64,000 bases of DNA from Pontivivens sp032464575 (lineage in GTDB: Bacteria > Pseudomonadota > Alphaproteobacteria > Rhodobacterales > Rhodobacteraceae), in NCBI GenBank assembly GCA_032464575.1, contig JAWDKM010000006.1:310001-374000 (forward strand), given 5' to 3'. The position numbers and the translations under genes were made by a program. Below, piece by piece: positions 41,809 through 49,575 of the stretch (positions are counted from its first letter, which is position 1; the number at the start of each line of letters is the position of its first letter). The notes beneath the pieces are model-generated. The model did not search any database. It saw only the letters and a list, made by a program, of their open reading frames with translations, and was not told the origin of the DNA.

Positions 41809-41840
41809 TTCTTCTTGCTCCAAATATCCCCGCCGGAGGC
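41809..41840 (-). repeat. Full CCTCCGGCGGGG-ATATTTGGAG repeat supplying the recR leader
   Basis: On the minus strand it reads GCCTCCGGCGGGGATATTT, then GGAGCAAGAAG, ending one base before the recR GTG. The GGAG sits 8 bases before the start and can serve as the ribosome-binding site. Confidence 0.65.
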
Positions 41841-41847
41841 ATGACCC

Positions 41848-42975
41848 TCAGGCCACCCGCCGCACGATGACGGAGCCGACGGAGTAGCCCGCGCCGAAGG
41901 AGCAGATCACGCCCAGGTCGCCGTCCTGCAGATCGTCGGAATACTTGGAGAACGCGATGATCGATCCGGCCGATGAGGTGTTCGCATAGTCCTGCAGGAT
42001 GTTCGGCTGCTCCTCCCGTGTCGGCTCGCGGCCCATGACCTTCTTCCCGATCAGGTCGTTCATCGACTTGTTGGCCTGGTGCAGCCACATGCGCTTGACC
42101 TGATCCGGCGCGATGTCGTTGTCGGCGAGGTGCTTGGTCATCAGCTCGGCCACGATGGGCACCACCTGCTTGAAGACCTTGCGGCCCTCCTGCACGAACT
42201 GCATGTCGCGCCGGTCCTCCATCCCGTGGGGCCGGGTGCGGCGCAGGAAGCCGTTGTTGTTGCGGATGTTGTTGGAGAACTGGGTGAGCAGCCGCGTGTC
42301 GATGATGTCGTAATGCGGGCCCTTCGCATCCTCCGCCCGCTCCACCACCACGGCGGTGCAGACGTCGCCGAAGATGAAGTGGCAGTCCCGATCGCGCCAT
42401 TCGAGATGGCCCGACGTGATCTCCGGGTTCACCATCAGCACCCGGCGGGCGGAGCCCGAACGGATCATGTCGGCGGCCTGCTGCAGCCCGAAGGTGGCCG
42501 AGGAGCAGGCGACGTTCATGTCGAAGGCGAACCCGCCCTCGATGCCCAGCTCCTGCTGGATCTCCACGGCCATCGCCGGATAGGCCCGCTCCATGTTGGA
42601 GGCGGCACAGATCACCGCATCGATGTCCTTCGCCTCGATGCCCGCCTGCGCCAGCGCGTCGCCTGCGGCCTTCACCGCGATCTCCGCCATGAGGCTCGGC
42701 TCGTCGTCGGAGCGTTCACGGAAGCGGGGGAACATGCGCGCGGGGTCGAGCACGCCCTCCTTGTCGAGCACATAGCGCTGCTCGATACCCGAGGCCGCGA
42801 AGATGAAGTCCGCGCTCGACTGCGGCTTCGCCTCGACCTCGCCCGCCGCGATCGCCTCCGCGTGCTCGGCGTTGAAGCGGTCGGCATAGGCGTTGAACGC
42901 CGCGACCAGCTCGTCGTTGGTGATGATCTCCGACGGGGTGAAGACCCCGGACCCGGTAATCGCGGGCTGATGCAT
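41848..42975 (-). CDS. 3-oxoacyl-ACP synthase III (FabH-like)
   Basis: A 375-residue thiolase-fold condensing enzyme related to FabH, which starts fatty-acid synthesis from acyl-CoA and malonyl-ACP. The nucleophile Cys is in DMNVACSSATFGLQQAA, the His in MWLHQANKSMNDLIG and the Asn in DYANTSSAGSIIAFS. It is longer than classic FabH (about 320 residues), with extra sequence near residues 45-75, so it may use a different acyl donor. The start at 42975 has a GAGGGG Shine-Dalgarno. Confidence 0.87.
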   Translation of the reverse strand: MHQPAITGSGVFTPSEIITNDELVAAFNAYADRFNAEHAEAIAAGEVEAKPQSSADFIFAASGIEQRYVLDKEGVLDPARMFPRFRERSDDEPSLMAEIAVKAAGDALAQAGIEAKDIDAVICAASNMERAYPAMAVEIQQELGIEGGFAFDMNVACSSATFGLQQAADMIRSGSARRVLMVNPEITSGHLEWRDRDCHFIFGDVCTAVVVERAEDAKGPHYDIIDTRLLTQFSNNIRNNNGFLRRTRPHGMEDRRDMQFVQEGRKVFKQVVPIVAELMTKHLADNDIAPDQVKRMWLHQANKSMNDLIGKKVMGREPTREEQPNILQDYANTSSAGSIIAFSKYSDDLQDGDLGVICSFGAGYSVGSVIVRRVA

Positions 42976-43303
42976 AGGTTCCCCTCGTCTTTTTTCTGTC
43001 ACGACACTATTGCCCGAACGATCGAAGGGCCAGAGGGGTTCGGGGCCGTTTTGATGGGACTTTCGGGAACGGCGTGGCTAGGGCCCGCTCCCACCATCTC
43101 GGCCGAAGCGCCGGGACCGCCAGCGTCCTGTTTCGAGAGTGGTCGTCCTGTTCCGAGCGGCCCCGGATCAGGTCCGGGGCGGTTGCGATCCAACTCCACC
43201 GTCCCGGCCGGAGAGCCGGGACCGTCAGCCAACTCCTTCGAGCATGCCCACTTCGTAGAGCGTGGCCCCGGATCGGGTCCGGGGCGGTGCGTTCACCAAC
43301 CCC
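42976..43303. repeat. Tandem palindromic repeat units upstream of the FabH-like gene
   Basis: No gene is supported. Two head-to-tail units each combine a CCCGGCCG-type palindrome (43093-43118 and 43199-43224) with a CCCCGGATC-N-GTCCGGGG palindrome (43161-43179 and 43266-43284). Unit length is about 105 bases. Related elements occur near 21.8 and 46.4-46.7 kb. Confidence 0.65.
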
Positions 43304-43648
43304 TCAGAACGGCAGCTTCATGCCCGGCGGCAGGGGCAGGCCGTCAGTGACCTTCGCCATCTCTTCCTGCGCGCGGGCCTGCGCCTTTTCCTGTGCGTCC
43401 TTCACGGCTGCCACGATCAGGTCCTCGACCACCTCGCGCTCCTCGGGCTTGAAGAGCTCGTCGGCGATGGTGAGCCCGACCAGGTCGCCCTTCGCCGTGG
43501 CCCGCGCTCGGACGAGACCCGCGCCCGCCTCGCCCTCGACCTCGATCGTGTCGAGGGCGGCCTGCGCCTCCTGCATCTTCTCCTGCATTTCCTGGGCCTG
43601 CTTCATGAGCTTGCCCATGTCGCCCAGACCGCCGAGACCCTTGAACAT
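43304..43648 (-). CDS. YbaB/EbfC nucleoid-associated protein
   Basis: A 114-residue DNA-binding protein: MFKGLGGLGDMGKLMKQAQE at the start, a central beta sheet (IEVEGEAGAGLVRARATAKG, DLVGLTIADELF) and a C-terminal helix, ending PPGMKLPF. YbaB often sits next to recR and dnaX; here a FabH-like gene separates it from recR and dnaX is absent. The start at 43648 has a GGGAG Shine-Dalgarno. Confidence 0.92.
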   Translation of the reverse strand: MFKGLGGLGDMGKLMKQAQEMQEKMQEAQAALDTIEVEGEAGAGLVRARATAKGDLVGLTIADELFKPEEREVVEDLIVAAVKDAQEKAQARAQEEMAKVTDGLPLPPGMKLPF

Positions 43649-43711
43649 CGCGCGCTCCCTTGTTCCGCTGTCGGGACGACAGATACGCCTCCGCGGCGGG
43701 AGGGACAAGCG

Positions 43712-43991
43712 ATGGAGGAGCGGGAGGCTCGCGCATTGCTCGACGATCCGGCGGCGTATATCGACGCGGAAGACGGCGCCAGGGCCGACACCCGCGACCT
43801 GGTTGTACTCGAGCGGCAATTGGCGGGGCGGCCTGGCCGGGCGGACGTTCTGGAGGGCTTCGCGCGCCCGGCTCGCGGGAGGCAACTTCGTCCGGTACGA
43901 GACCCATGTCGAATGGATCGCGGATCCCCGCCTCGTCCTCCATGCCACCGCCAAGCACTGCGTTGGCGGTGCCTCCGGCGGGGATACTTGA
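43712..43991 (+). pseudogene. Small gene with an apparent single-base frameshift
   Basis: A strong GGGAGG Shine-Dalgarno precedes ATG at 43712. The first frame reads MEEREARALLDDPAAYIDAE and on to RADVLEGFAR, then degrades into Arg/Pro/Cys-rich noise. Removing one C from the CCC at 43867-43869 gives GFARRLAGGNFVRYETHVEW followed by IADPRLVLHATAKHCV and a stop at 43991, a coherent 92-residue protein. I do not recognise the family. It is divergent from ybaB. The extra base may be a mutation or a sequencing error. Confidence 0.5.
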
Positions 43992-44000
43992 AGAAGAGAG
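43971..44000 (+). repeat. Copy of the CCTCCGGCGGGG-ATACTTG repeat
   Basis: GCCTCCGGCGGGGATACTT then GAAGAAGAGAG; it contains the stop codon of the frameshifted small gene. A partial reverse copy lies at 44039-44056. Confidence 0.6.
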
Positions 44001-44179
44001 AACGAGAGGAGCCGCTCCCGGTTTTCGCGTTCCACCTTGTTCAAGTATCCCGGGGATGAATGGCCATCAGGCCAGAAGGGGCAGCGCCCCTTTTACCCCA
44101 CCTGATTTCGCGCGAAACGGACCGAAAAGCGGCGGTGCTGTCATGGACCTGTTGCGCGCAGACACGATATACCCAAGGC

Positions 44180-46378
44180 ATGACCCAGGCCGATTTCCTC
44201 AACTCCGCACCCCCCGATCCGGTCGAGCTGCCGGGCTTCGATCCCGCGGGGCCGCAGCGCTTCTTCAACCGTGAACTGTCGTGGCTCGCCTTCAACTGGC
44301 GCGTGCTGGAGGAAGCGCAGAACCCCGCCGTGCCGCTCCTGGAGCGGGTGCGGTTCCTGTCGATCTCGGGTTCCAATCTCGACGAGTTCTACACCGTTCG
44401 CGTCGCGGGCCTGCGCGGTCTCGTGCGCGGCGGCGTGGTCAAGCCCTCGGCCGACGGGCTGACGCCGGCCGAGCAGCTCGACCAGATCGATGCCGATGCG
44501 CGTGCGCTGATGCTGCGCCAGCAGGAATGCTGGGCCGGGTTGAAGGACGAACTGGCCCGCGAGGATATCTGCGTCGTGGGCCCCGGCGAGCTGACCAAGG
44601 CCGACGCGGAGCGGTTGGAGCAGGTCTTCATGGACCAGGTCTTCCCGGTCCTGACCCCGCTCGCCATCGATCCCGCGCACCCCTTCCCCTTCATCCCGTC
44701 CGCCGGGTTCGCCATGGCGCTGCAGCTCAAGCGCCGCAAGGACGGCGCACCGCTGGAGGCGCTGCTGCCGGTGCCGAGCCAAGTGGACCGCTTCATCCGG
44801 CTGGAGGGCGGGCGCCCCGGCATCACACGCTTCCTGCCGCTGGAGGGGTTGCTGGAGCTGTTCCTCGACCGGCTCTTTCCCGGCTATGAAACGGCGGGCC
44901 TGTGCACCTTCCGCGTCCTGCGCGACAGCGACCTGGAGGTGGAGGAGGAGGCCGAGGACCTCGTGCGCGAGTTCGAAAGCGCGCTCAAGCGCCGCCGCCG
45001 CGGCGAGGTGATCCGCCTCAAGATCTCCGCCGCGGCCCCTGCGGACCTGCGCGCCATGGTGATCGAGGAGCTGCAGGCGAGCGCCGAGGAGGTGATCGAG
45101 ATCGAGGGCGTCATCGGCATCTCCGACCTCAGCGAGCTGGTGATCTCCGAACGCGCCGAGCTGCTTTGGCCCGCTTACAAGCCGCGGATGCCCGAGCGGG
45201 TGCACGATCACGAGGGCGACATCTTCGCCGCCGTCCGGCAGAAGGACATGCTTCTGCATCATCCTTACGAGACCTTCGACACGGTGGTCGACTTCATCCG
45301 GCAGGCAGCCCGCGACCCGGACGTGCTGGCGATCAAGCAGACGCTCTACCGCACGTCGAAGAACTCGCCCATCGTCCAGGCGCTCTGCGAGGCGGCGGAG
45401 GACGGGAAGTCCGTCACTGCACTGGTCGAGCTCAAGGCCCGGTTCGACGAGGCGGCGAACATCCGGCTGTCGCGACAGCTCGAACGGGCCGGGGCGCAGG
45501 TCGTCTACGGCTTCATCGACTGGAAGACGCACGCCAAGATCTCGACCGTCGTGCGGCGCGAGGGAGGCGAGCTCGTCACCTACTCCCACTTCGGGACGGG
45601 CAACTACCATCCGATCACGGCGAATTTCTACACCGATCTCAGCCTCTTCACCTGCGACAAGCCGCTGGGCCGCGATGCGACGAAGGTCTTCAACTACGTC
45701 TCCGGCTACGCAATGCCCGAGGGGTTGGAGAACCTGCACATCTCCCCCCACAGCCTGAAGAGCCACATCCTCGACAGCCTGGATGCGGAAATCGCCCATG
45801 CGAAGGCCGGACGGCCCGCGGCGGTCTGGGCCAAGGTGAACTCCCTGATCGAGCCTGACGTGATCGACGCGCTCTACGCCGCGAGCCAGGCGGGCGTGCA
45901 GATCGATCTGGTGGTGCGCGGCATCTGCGGCGTGCGCCCCGGCGTGAAGGGGCTGAGCGAGACCATCCGGGTGAAATCGGTGGTGGGGCGCTTCCTGGAG
46001 CATTCGCGCATCGCCTGTTTCGGCAACGGCCACGGCCTGCCGTCCGAGGCGGCGCGGGTCTACATCTCCTCCGCCGACTGGATGGGCCGCAACCTCAACC
46101 GGCGGGTGGAGACACTGGTGGAGATCACCAACCCCACCGTCCGCGCACAGATCGTCGATCAGGTGATGGCCGCGAACCTCGCCGACGAGGCGCAGACCTG
46201 GGTGCTGCGCCCGGACGGCAGCTATATCCGCCCCGGCGCACCGGAGGGGGAGGAGGCGTTCAACTGCCACCGCTTCTTCATGGAGAATCCCTCCCTCTCG
46301 GGCCGCGGCCGCGCCGGCAAGCAGGACGCACCGCGCTTGACGAAACAGACAGTGGCGCCGGTCGAGGCGACGGGCTGA
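44180..46378 (+). CDS. ppk: Polyphosphate kinase 1
   Basis: PPK1 polymerises inorganic polyphosphate from ATP through a phosphohistidine. The 732-residue protein has RFFNRELSWLAFNWRVLEEA at the N-terminus, SNLDEFYTVRVAG, a histidine motif HFGTGNYHPITA at about residue 470, and C-terminal RVYISSADWMGRNLNRRVET. It is full length. The ATG at 44180 fits homologs. ppx lies about 1 kb downstream on the same strand across a repeat-rich gap. Confidence 0.96.
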   Translation: MTQADFLNSAPPDPVELPGFDPAGPQRFFNRELSWLAFNWRVLEEAQNPAVPLLERVRFLSISGSNLDEFYTVRVAGLRGLVRGGVVKPSADGLTPAEQLDQIDADARALMLRQQECWAGLKDELAREDICVVGPGELTKADAERLEQVFMDQVFPVLTPLAIDPAHPFPFIPSAGFAMALQLKRRKDGAPLEALLPVPSQVDRFIRLEGGRPGITRFLPLEGLLELFLDRLFPGYETAGLCTFRVLRDSDLEVEEEAEDLVREFESALKRRRRGEVIRLKISAAAPADLRAMVIEELQASAEEVIEIEGVIGISDLSELVISERAELLWPAYKPRMPERVHDHEGDIFAAVRQKDMLLHHPYETFDTVVDFIRQAARDPDVLAIKQTLYRTSKNSPIVQALCEAAEDGKSVTALVELKARFDEAANIRLSRQLERAGAQVVYGFIDWKTHAKISTVVRREGGELVTYSHFGTGNYHPITANFYTDLSLFTCDKPLGRDATKVFNYVSGYAMPEGLENLHISPHSLKSHILDSLDAEIAHAKAGRPAAVWAKVNSLIEPDVIDALYAASQAGVQIDLVVRGICGVRPGVKGLSETIRVKSVVGRFLEHSRIACFGNGHGLPSEAARVYISSADWMGRNLNRRVETLVEITNPTVRAQIVDQVMAANLADEAQTWVLRPDGSYIRPGAPEGEEAFNCHRFFMENPSLSGRGRAGKQDAPRLTKQTVAPVEATG

Positions 46379-46743
46379 GCGGCCCCGGCGCTCCGGTTGA
46401 ACCAGGGACAACCACCCCGGACCCGATCCGGGGCCGCTGCCCCCAGCGTACAACCCGACGAAGTTGCGCGTCGTCGCTGGACGTAGTCTTGTGCCAAGCG
46501 ACTGCGGTTCGTCCGGCACCGCTCCCGATCCGGGCCACTGGTATCCGTCCCGGGTCGTTGTCACGGGCGATGCGGTCGGATCAACGGGACCTCGCCCCCG
46601 GTTGTTCTATTGCAGCGAAAGGTCCCGGCGCTTCGGCCGGGACGGTTGGATTGGTAGCCACCGCCCCGGACCCCGATCCGGGGCCGCGCACCCCAACAGC
46701 ACTGCTCGACATCATGGCGCGGCAACCGGCACAGTTGCGCGGC

Positions 46744-46944
46744 TTACAAGCGACCCTTCCCGCGATCCGGGGCCTGTCCGTCCCGCCGACGGACGCTACC
46801 GAACCCTTTCCAATCCTTCGGATTGAACGTGTTCGCACAGCACACCATGAGGGCGGCGGCAAACACCGCGTAGCTCCTCCCGCCGTCGATCACGCGGTCG
46901 TACTGGGAGCCGACGAAGAACAGGCCCAACAGCAGTAAGAACAT
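46744..46944 (-). CDS. Possible small membrane protein, 66 residues
   Basis: MFLLLLGLFFVGSQYDRVID followed by GGRSYAVFAAALMVCCANTF gives two membrane segments and a basic tail that runs into repeat DNA. A GGGAGGT Shine-Dalgarno is 30 bases upstream, too far for this ATG, so the start is doubtful. It looks protein-like in composition, but I recognise no family. It may be one half of a broken gene with the next ORF. Confidence 0.35.
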   Translation of the reverse strand: MFLLLLGLFFVGSQYDRVIDGGRSYAVFAAALMVCCANTFNPKDWKGFGSVRRRDGQAPDRGKGRL

Positions 46945-46982
46945 GAAGTAGTGAAAGGCCGAATGCTGCGGAAACCTCCCGC

Positions 46983-47135
46983 CTAAGATATGGCGACGTA
47001 GAACGCGGTCGTGATGATCAGGTAGGCGTTCGGGTCCATGATCGCGTGCAGAACGAGGTGCACGCCGCATCCGACACGGGACCATTTCCTGAGGGTGCCG
47101 GTCAGGCTCCTCCGGTATCTGTCGACCATATCCAT
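46983..47135 (-). CDS. Possible small membrane protein, 50 residues
   Basis: MDMVDRYRRSLTGTLRKWSR followed by VGCGVHLVLHAIMDPNAYLI and ITTAFYVAIS. One hydrophobic segment forms the C-terminal half. It lies just upstream of the 66-residue ORF on the same strand in another frame. The Shine-Dalgarno is weak. It could be a remnant of a larger gene. Confidence 0.35.
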   Translation of the reverse strand: MDMVDRYRRSLTGTLRKWSRVGCGVHLVLHAIMDPNAYLIITTAFYVAIS

Positions 47136-47433
47136 GCCGGTGCCCGACCTTCGGCGAATGCGCTTCGCCCCCGACGCGTGGCAGATGCACTCCGCGCGCA
47201 TCATCTTCTGCCAGATGACACAGTCTCATCGTGCGGTCGCCCGACCAAACGGGAAACGGGGTCGAGCCCTCGATCCGTATCGAGGACGGCAGAGTGCGGC
47301 GTGGGCGCATCACGTCGATTTCCCGCTTCGCCAACGACCGGTGCACGGGCGTCTCGGAGCCCCGAACGCGTTTGATTTCCCCCTATCAAGGGGTAGGTCA
47401 GGGACACGACTTGGTCCGGTACGGGATGACAGG

Positions 47434-48927
47434 ATGAACGAACTCGCGCCCGAGCCTTCCACGGCCATCGATCTCTCCCGCGTGGGGGTCGTCGATGTCG
47501 GGTCGAACTCCGTCCGGCTGGTGGTGTTCGACGGCGCGGCGCGCAGCCCGGCCTACTTCTTCAACGAGAAGGTGCTGTGCGGGCTTGGCCGGGGCATCGC
47601 CACTACCGGGCGGCTGCATCCCGAGGGGCGGCAACTCGCGGTCGCGACCATCCGTCGCTTCACCACGCTGGCTGAGCGGATGGAGCTCACCACCCTGATC
47701 GGCGTCGCCACGGCCGCCGTGCGCGAGGCGGAGGACGGTCCCGATTTCGTGGCCGAGATCGCGGCGGAGACCGGGCTGGATCTGCGCGTCGTCGAGGGGT
47801 TGGAGGAGGCGCGGCTCGCCGCCCAGGGCGTGCTCGTCGGCTGGCCGGACGCGGTGGGGCTGACCGTCGATATCGGCGGCGCCTCGATGGAGCTTGCCCG
47901 CATCCATGGCGGGCGGATCGGGACGTGCCTGACCTCGAAGCTCGCGCCTCTGTCGCTCGCCGACCTGTCGGACAAGGAGGTCGACCGGACCATCGCGGGC
48001 ACCCTCTCCGACCTGCGCGACCGGATGCCGGGCAAGGTCGAGGAGATGTTTCTCGTCGGCGGCTCCTGGCGGGCGATCGCGGCCCTGCACATGGCGCGCC
48101 ACGACTACCCGCTGCACGTCCTGCATGCCTACGAGACCACGCCGGAGGAGATGCTGGAGACGGCCGAGTGGGCGGTGGAGCGCGACCTCGACACCTTCAA
48201 GTCGCTCACGACGACCTCCGACGCGCGGCTGGCATTGGTACCGATGGCCGCACGGGTGCTGCGCGGGCTCATCCCGGCCTTCGCGCCCGAGCGCATCGCC
48301 ATCTCCTCCTACGGCCTGCGCGAAGGGGTGCTCTACGAGGTGATGAGCGAGGCGGCGCGGCGGCTCGACCCGCTGATCGAGGCGTGCCGGCACATGGAGC
48401 TCGCCGCCGCGCGCTTCCCGGGCTTCGGCGAGGCGCTCTACGAGTGGATCGACCCACTCTTCGACGATCTGGAGCCGCATCACCGGCGGCTGATCCACGC
48501 GGCCTGCCTGCTCCACGACATCAACTGGCGCACGCATCCGGACTTCCGCCCCGCCGTGAGCTTCGAGGCGGCGACCCGCGCCAATCTGGGCGGCATCACC
48601 CATCGCGGGCGCGTCTTCCTCGGCCTCGTGCTGTCGCACCGCTACAAGAGCGGGCGGCGCGCACGGCCCGACGAAGCGCTGCTGGCGCTCCTCAATCAAG
48701 AGGAGGTGACGCTGGCCGAGACCGTGGGCCGGGCGCTGCGGCTGGGTGCGATGCTGACCGGCGCCTCGGCCCAGGGCCTGCGGGAGGCGCGGATCGCGCG
48801 CGAGGACGGCAAGCTGGTGCTGGAGCTTGTGGGCGAGATGGCGGCCCTGGGCGGCGAGGTGGTGGGAAAGCGGCTCGCCAAGCTCGCCAGCAGTCTGGAG
48901 CTTGAGCCGGAGATGCGCAGCTCCTGA
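47434..48927 (+). CDS. ppx: Exopolyphosphatase (Ppx/GppA)
   Basis: Ppx releases phosphate from polyphosphate ends (GppA members act on pppGpp). The 497-residue protein has the N-terminal ASKHA phosphate loop VGVVDVGSNSVRLVVFDGAA, GLTVDIGGASMELARI, and a C-terminal HD-like region with AACLLHDINWRTHPDF. The ATG at 47434 gives the normal start, about 1 kb after ppk. Which substrate dominates cannot be read from sequence. Confidence 0.92.
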   Translation: MNELAPEPSTAIDLSRVGVVDVGSNSVRLVVFDGAARSPAYFFNEKVLCGLGRGIATTGRLHPEGRQLAVATIRRFTTLAERMELTTLIGVATAAVREAEDGPDFVAEIAAETGLDLRVVEGLEEARLAAQGVLVGWPDAVGLTVDIGGASMELARIHGGRIGTCLTSKLAPLSLADLSDKEVDRTIAGTLSDLRDRMPGKVEEMFLVGGSWRAIAALHMARHDYPLHVLHAYETTPEEMLETAEWAVERDLDTFKSLTTTSDARLALVPMAARVLRGLIPAFAPERIAISSYGLREGVLYEVMSEAARRLDPLIEACRHMELAAARFPGFGEALYEWIDPLFDDLEPHHRRLIHAACLLHDINWRTHPDFRPAVSFEAATRANLGGITHRGRVFLGLVLSHRYKSGRRARPDEALLALLNQEEVTLAETVGRALRLGAMLTGASAQGLREARIAREDGKLVLELVGEMAALGGEVVGKRLAKLASSLELEPEMRSS

Positions 48928-49575
48928 CCTGCGGGAGGTGGATCGCCCACGGCCCCGTCCCGATGATCGACCATGAGGATGGCGGTGCGGCGCTCGCCCG
49001 ACTCGGGCAATCTCCCGGCTGCATCGAAATCACGCGAAGACGGATGCGGAATTCGGCAGGATCATCCGTTTGACCGACCGGTCGAAGCAAGATCTCGGCC
49101 CGAAATCCGTCGCGGCCGGTTCGAAGCCAGGCCGTGCGGCCGACCGGCCTCTCACGACCGGAGGAGGGCCACCGCTAGATGTCGTGGATATGACGGCGGA
49201 CGGTTCAGCATGGCATGCGCCCAAAGTCCTATTGCGCAATGAATGTGCAATGTAGTGCGGATCCGGCCCGGATCGGTACGGGCCAACAAGCGCAAGGCGG
49301 CCCGGCATATGCCGGGCCGCCTCGCTGTCTCCCCAGACTTGGGCCGTCTCTGCGGCTTTGAGGGGACAATAAACACTCCATTTCGCTCCGTCACCTGGAA
49401 ATTTTCTTTCCATCGCAAGAATTTGCCCTCAAAGGGTCAGGCTGCTGCCCCTTTTTTGAGCAACATTTCGCCGTTCGGCAGCAGCCCGCCGACGGCTCGA
49501 TTCGCCCGATTGCCCCGTGGCCGCGCTTCCACTATGCACGGCCAGGCCCGTCATCGCCTCAGGAGACGCCGATCC
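48928..49575. other. Intergenic region between ppx and proS
   Basis: About 650 bases with no gene that I can support. It contains an inverted repeat GACCGACCGGTC near 49,075 and a perfect 28-base palindrome at 49295-49322. On the minus strand a frame starting near 49,418 (MRWKENFQVTERNGVFIVPS) looks partly protein-like but runs through the palindrome and lacks supporting signals. The proS leader at the right end has an AGGAGA Shine-Dalgarno. Confidence 0.4.
49295..49322. terminator. Perfect 28-base GC palindrome, terminator-like
   Basis: AGGCGGCCCGGCAT is followed directly by its exact reverse complement. Bases just outside are pyrimidine-rich on the plus strand (CGCTGTCTCCCC) and CTTGCGCTTG on the minus strand, with no real T run. 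It could terminate transcription in either direction or be a protein-binding site. Confidence 0.45.

Larger units (their letters stand above)
46379..47433. other. Repeat-rich gap between ppk and ppx
   Basis: About 1,055 bases. It holds CCCCGGA-type palindromes at 46414-46432 and 46664-46683 and a reverse CCCGGCCG-type palindrome at 46621-46645. Two weak minus-strand ORFs for small membrane proteins are listed separately. From 47,136 to 47,433 I see no gene; CCCC-TATCAA-GGGG near 47,390 is a minor hairpin before ppx. Confidence 0.5.

Noticed and set aside
44141..46564. 807-codon minus-strand frame opposite ppk
   Set aside because: Shadow of a clear ppk gene.
49030..49418. Minus-strand frames before proS, one starting MRWKENFQVTERNG
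   Set aside because: The first residues look protein-like, but the frames cross a perfect palindrome and have no Shine-Dalgarno or recognisable domain; left as unassigned intergenic DNA.
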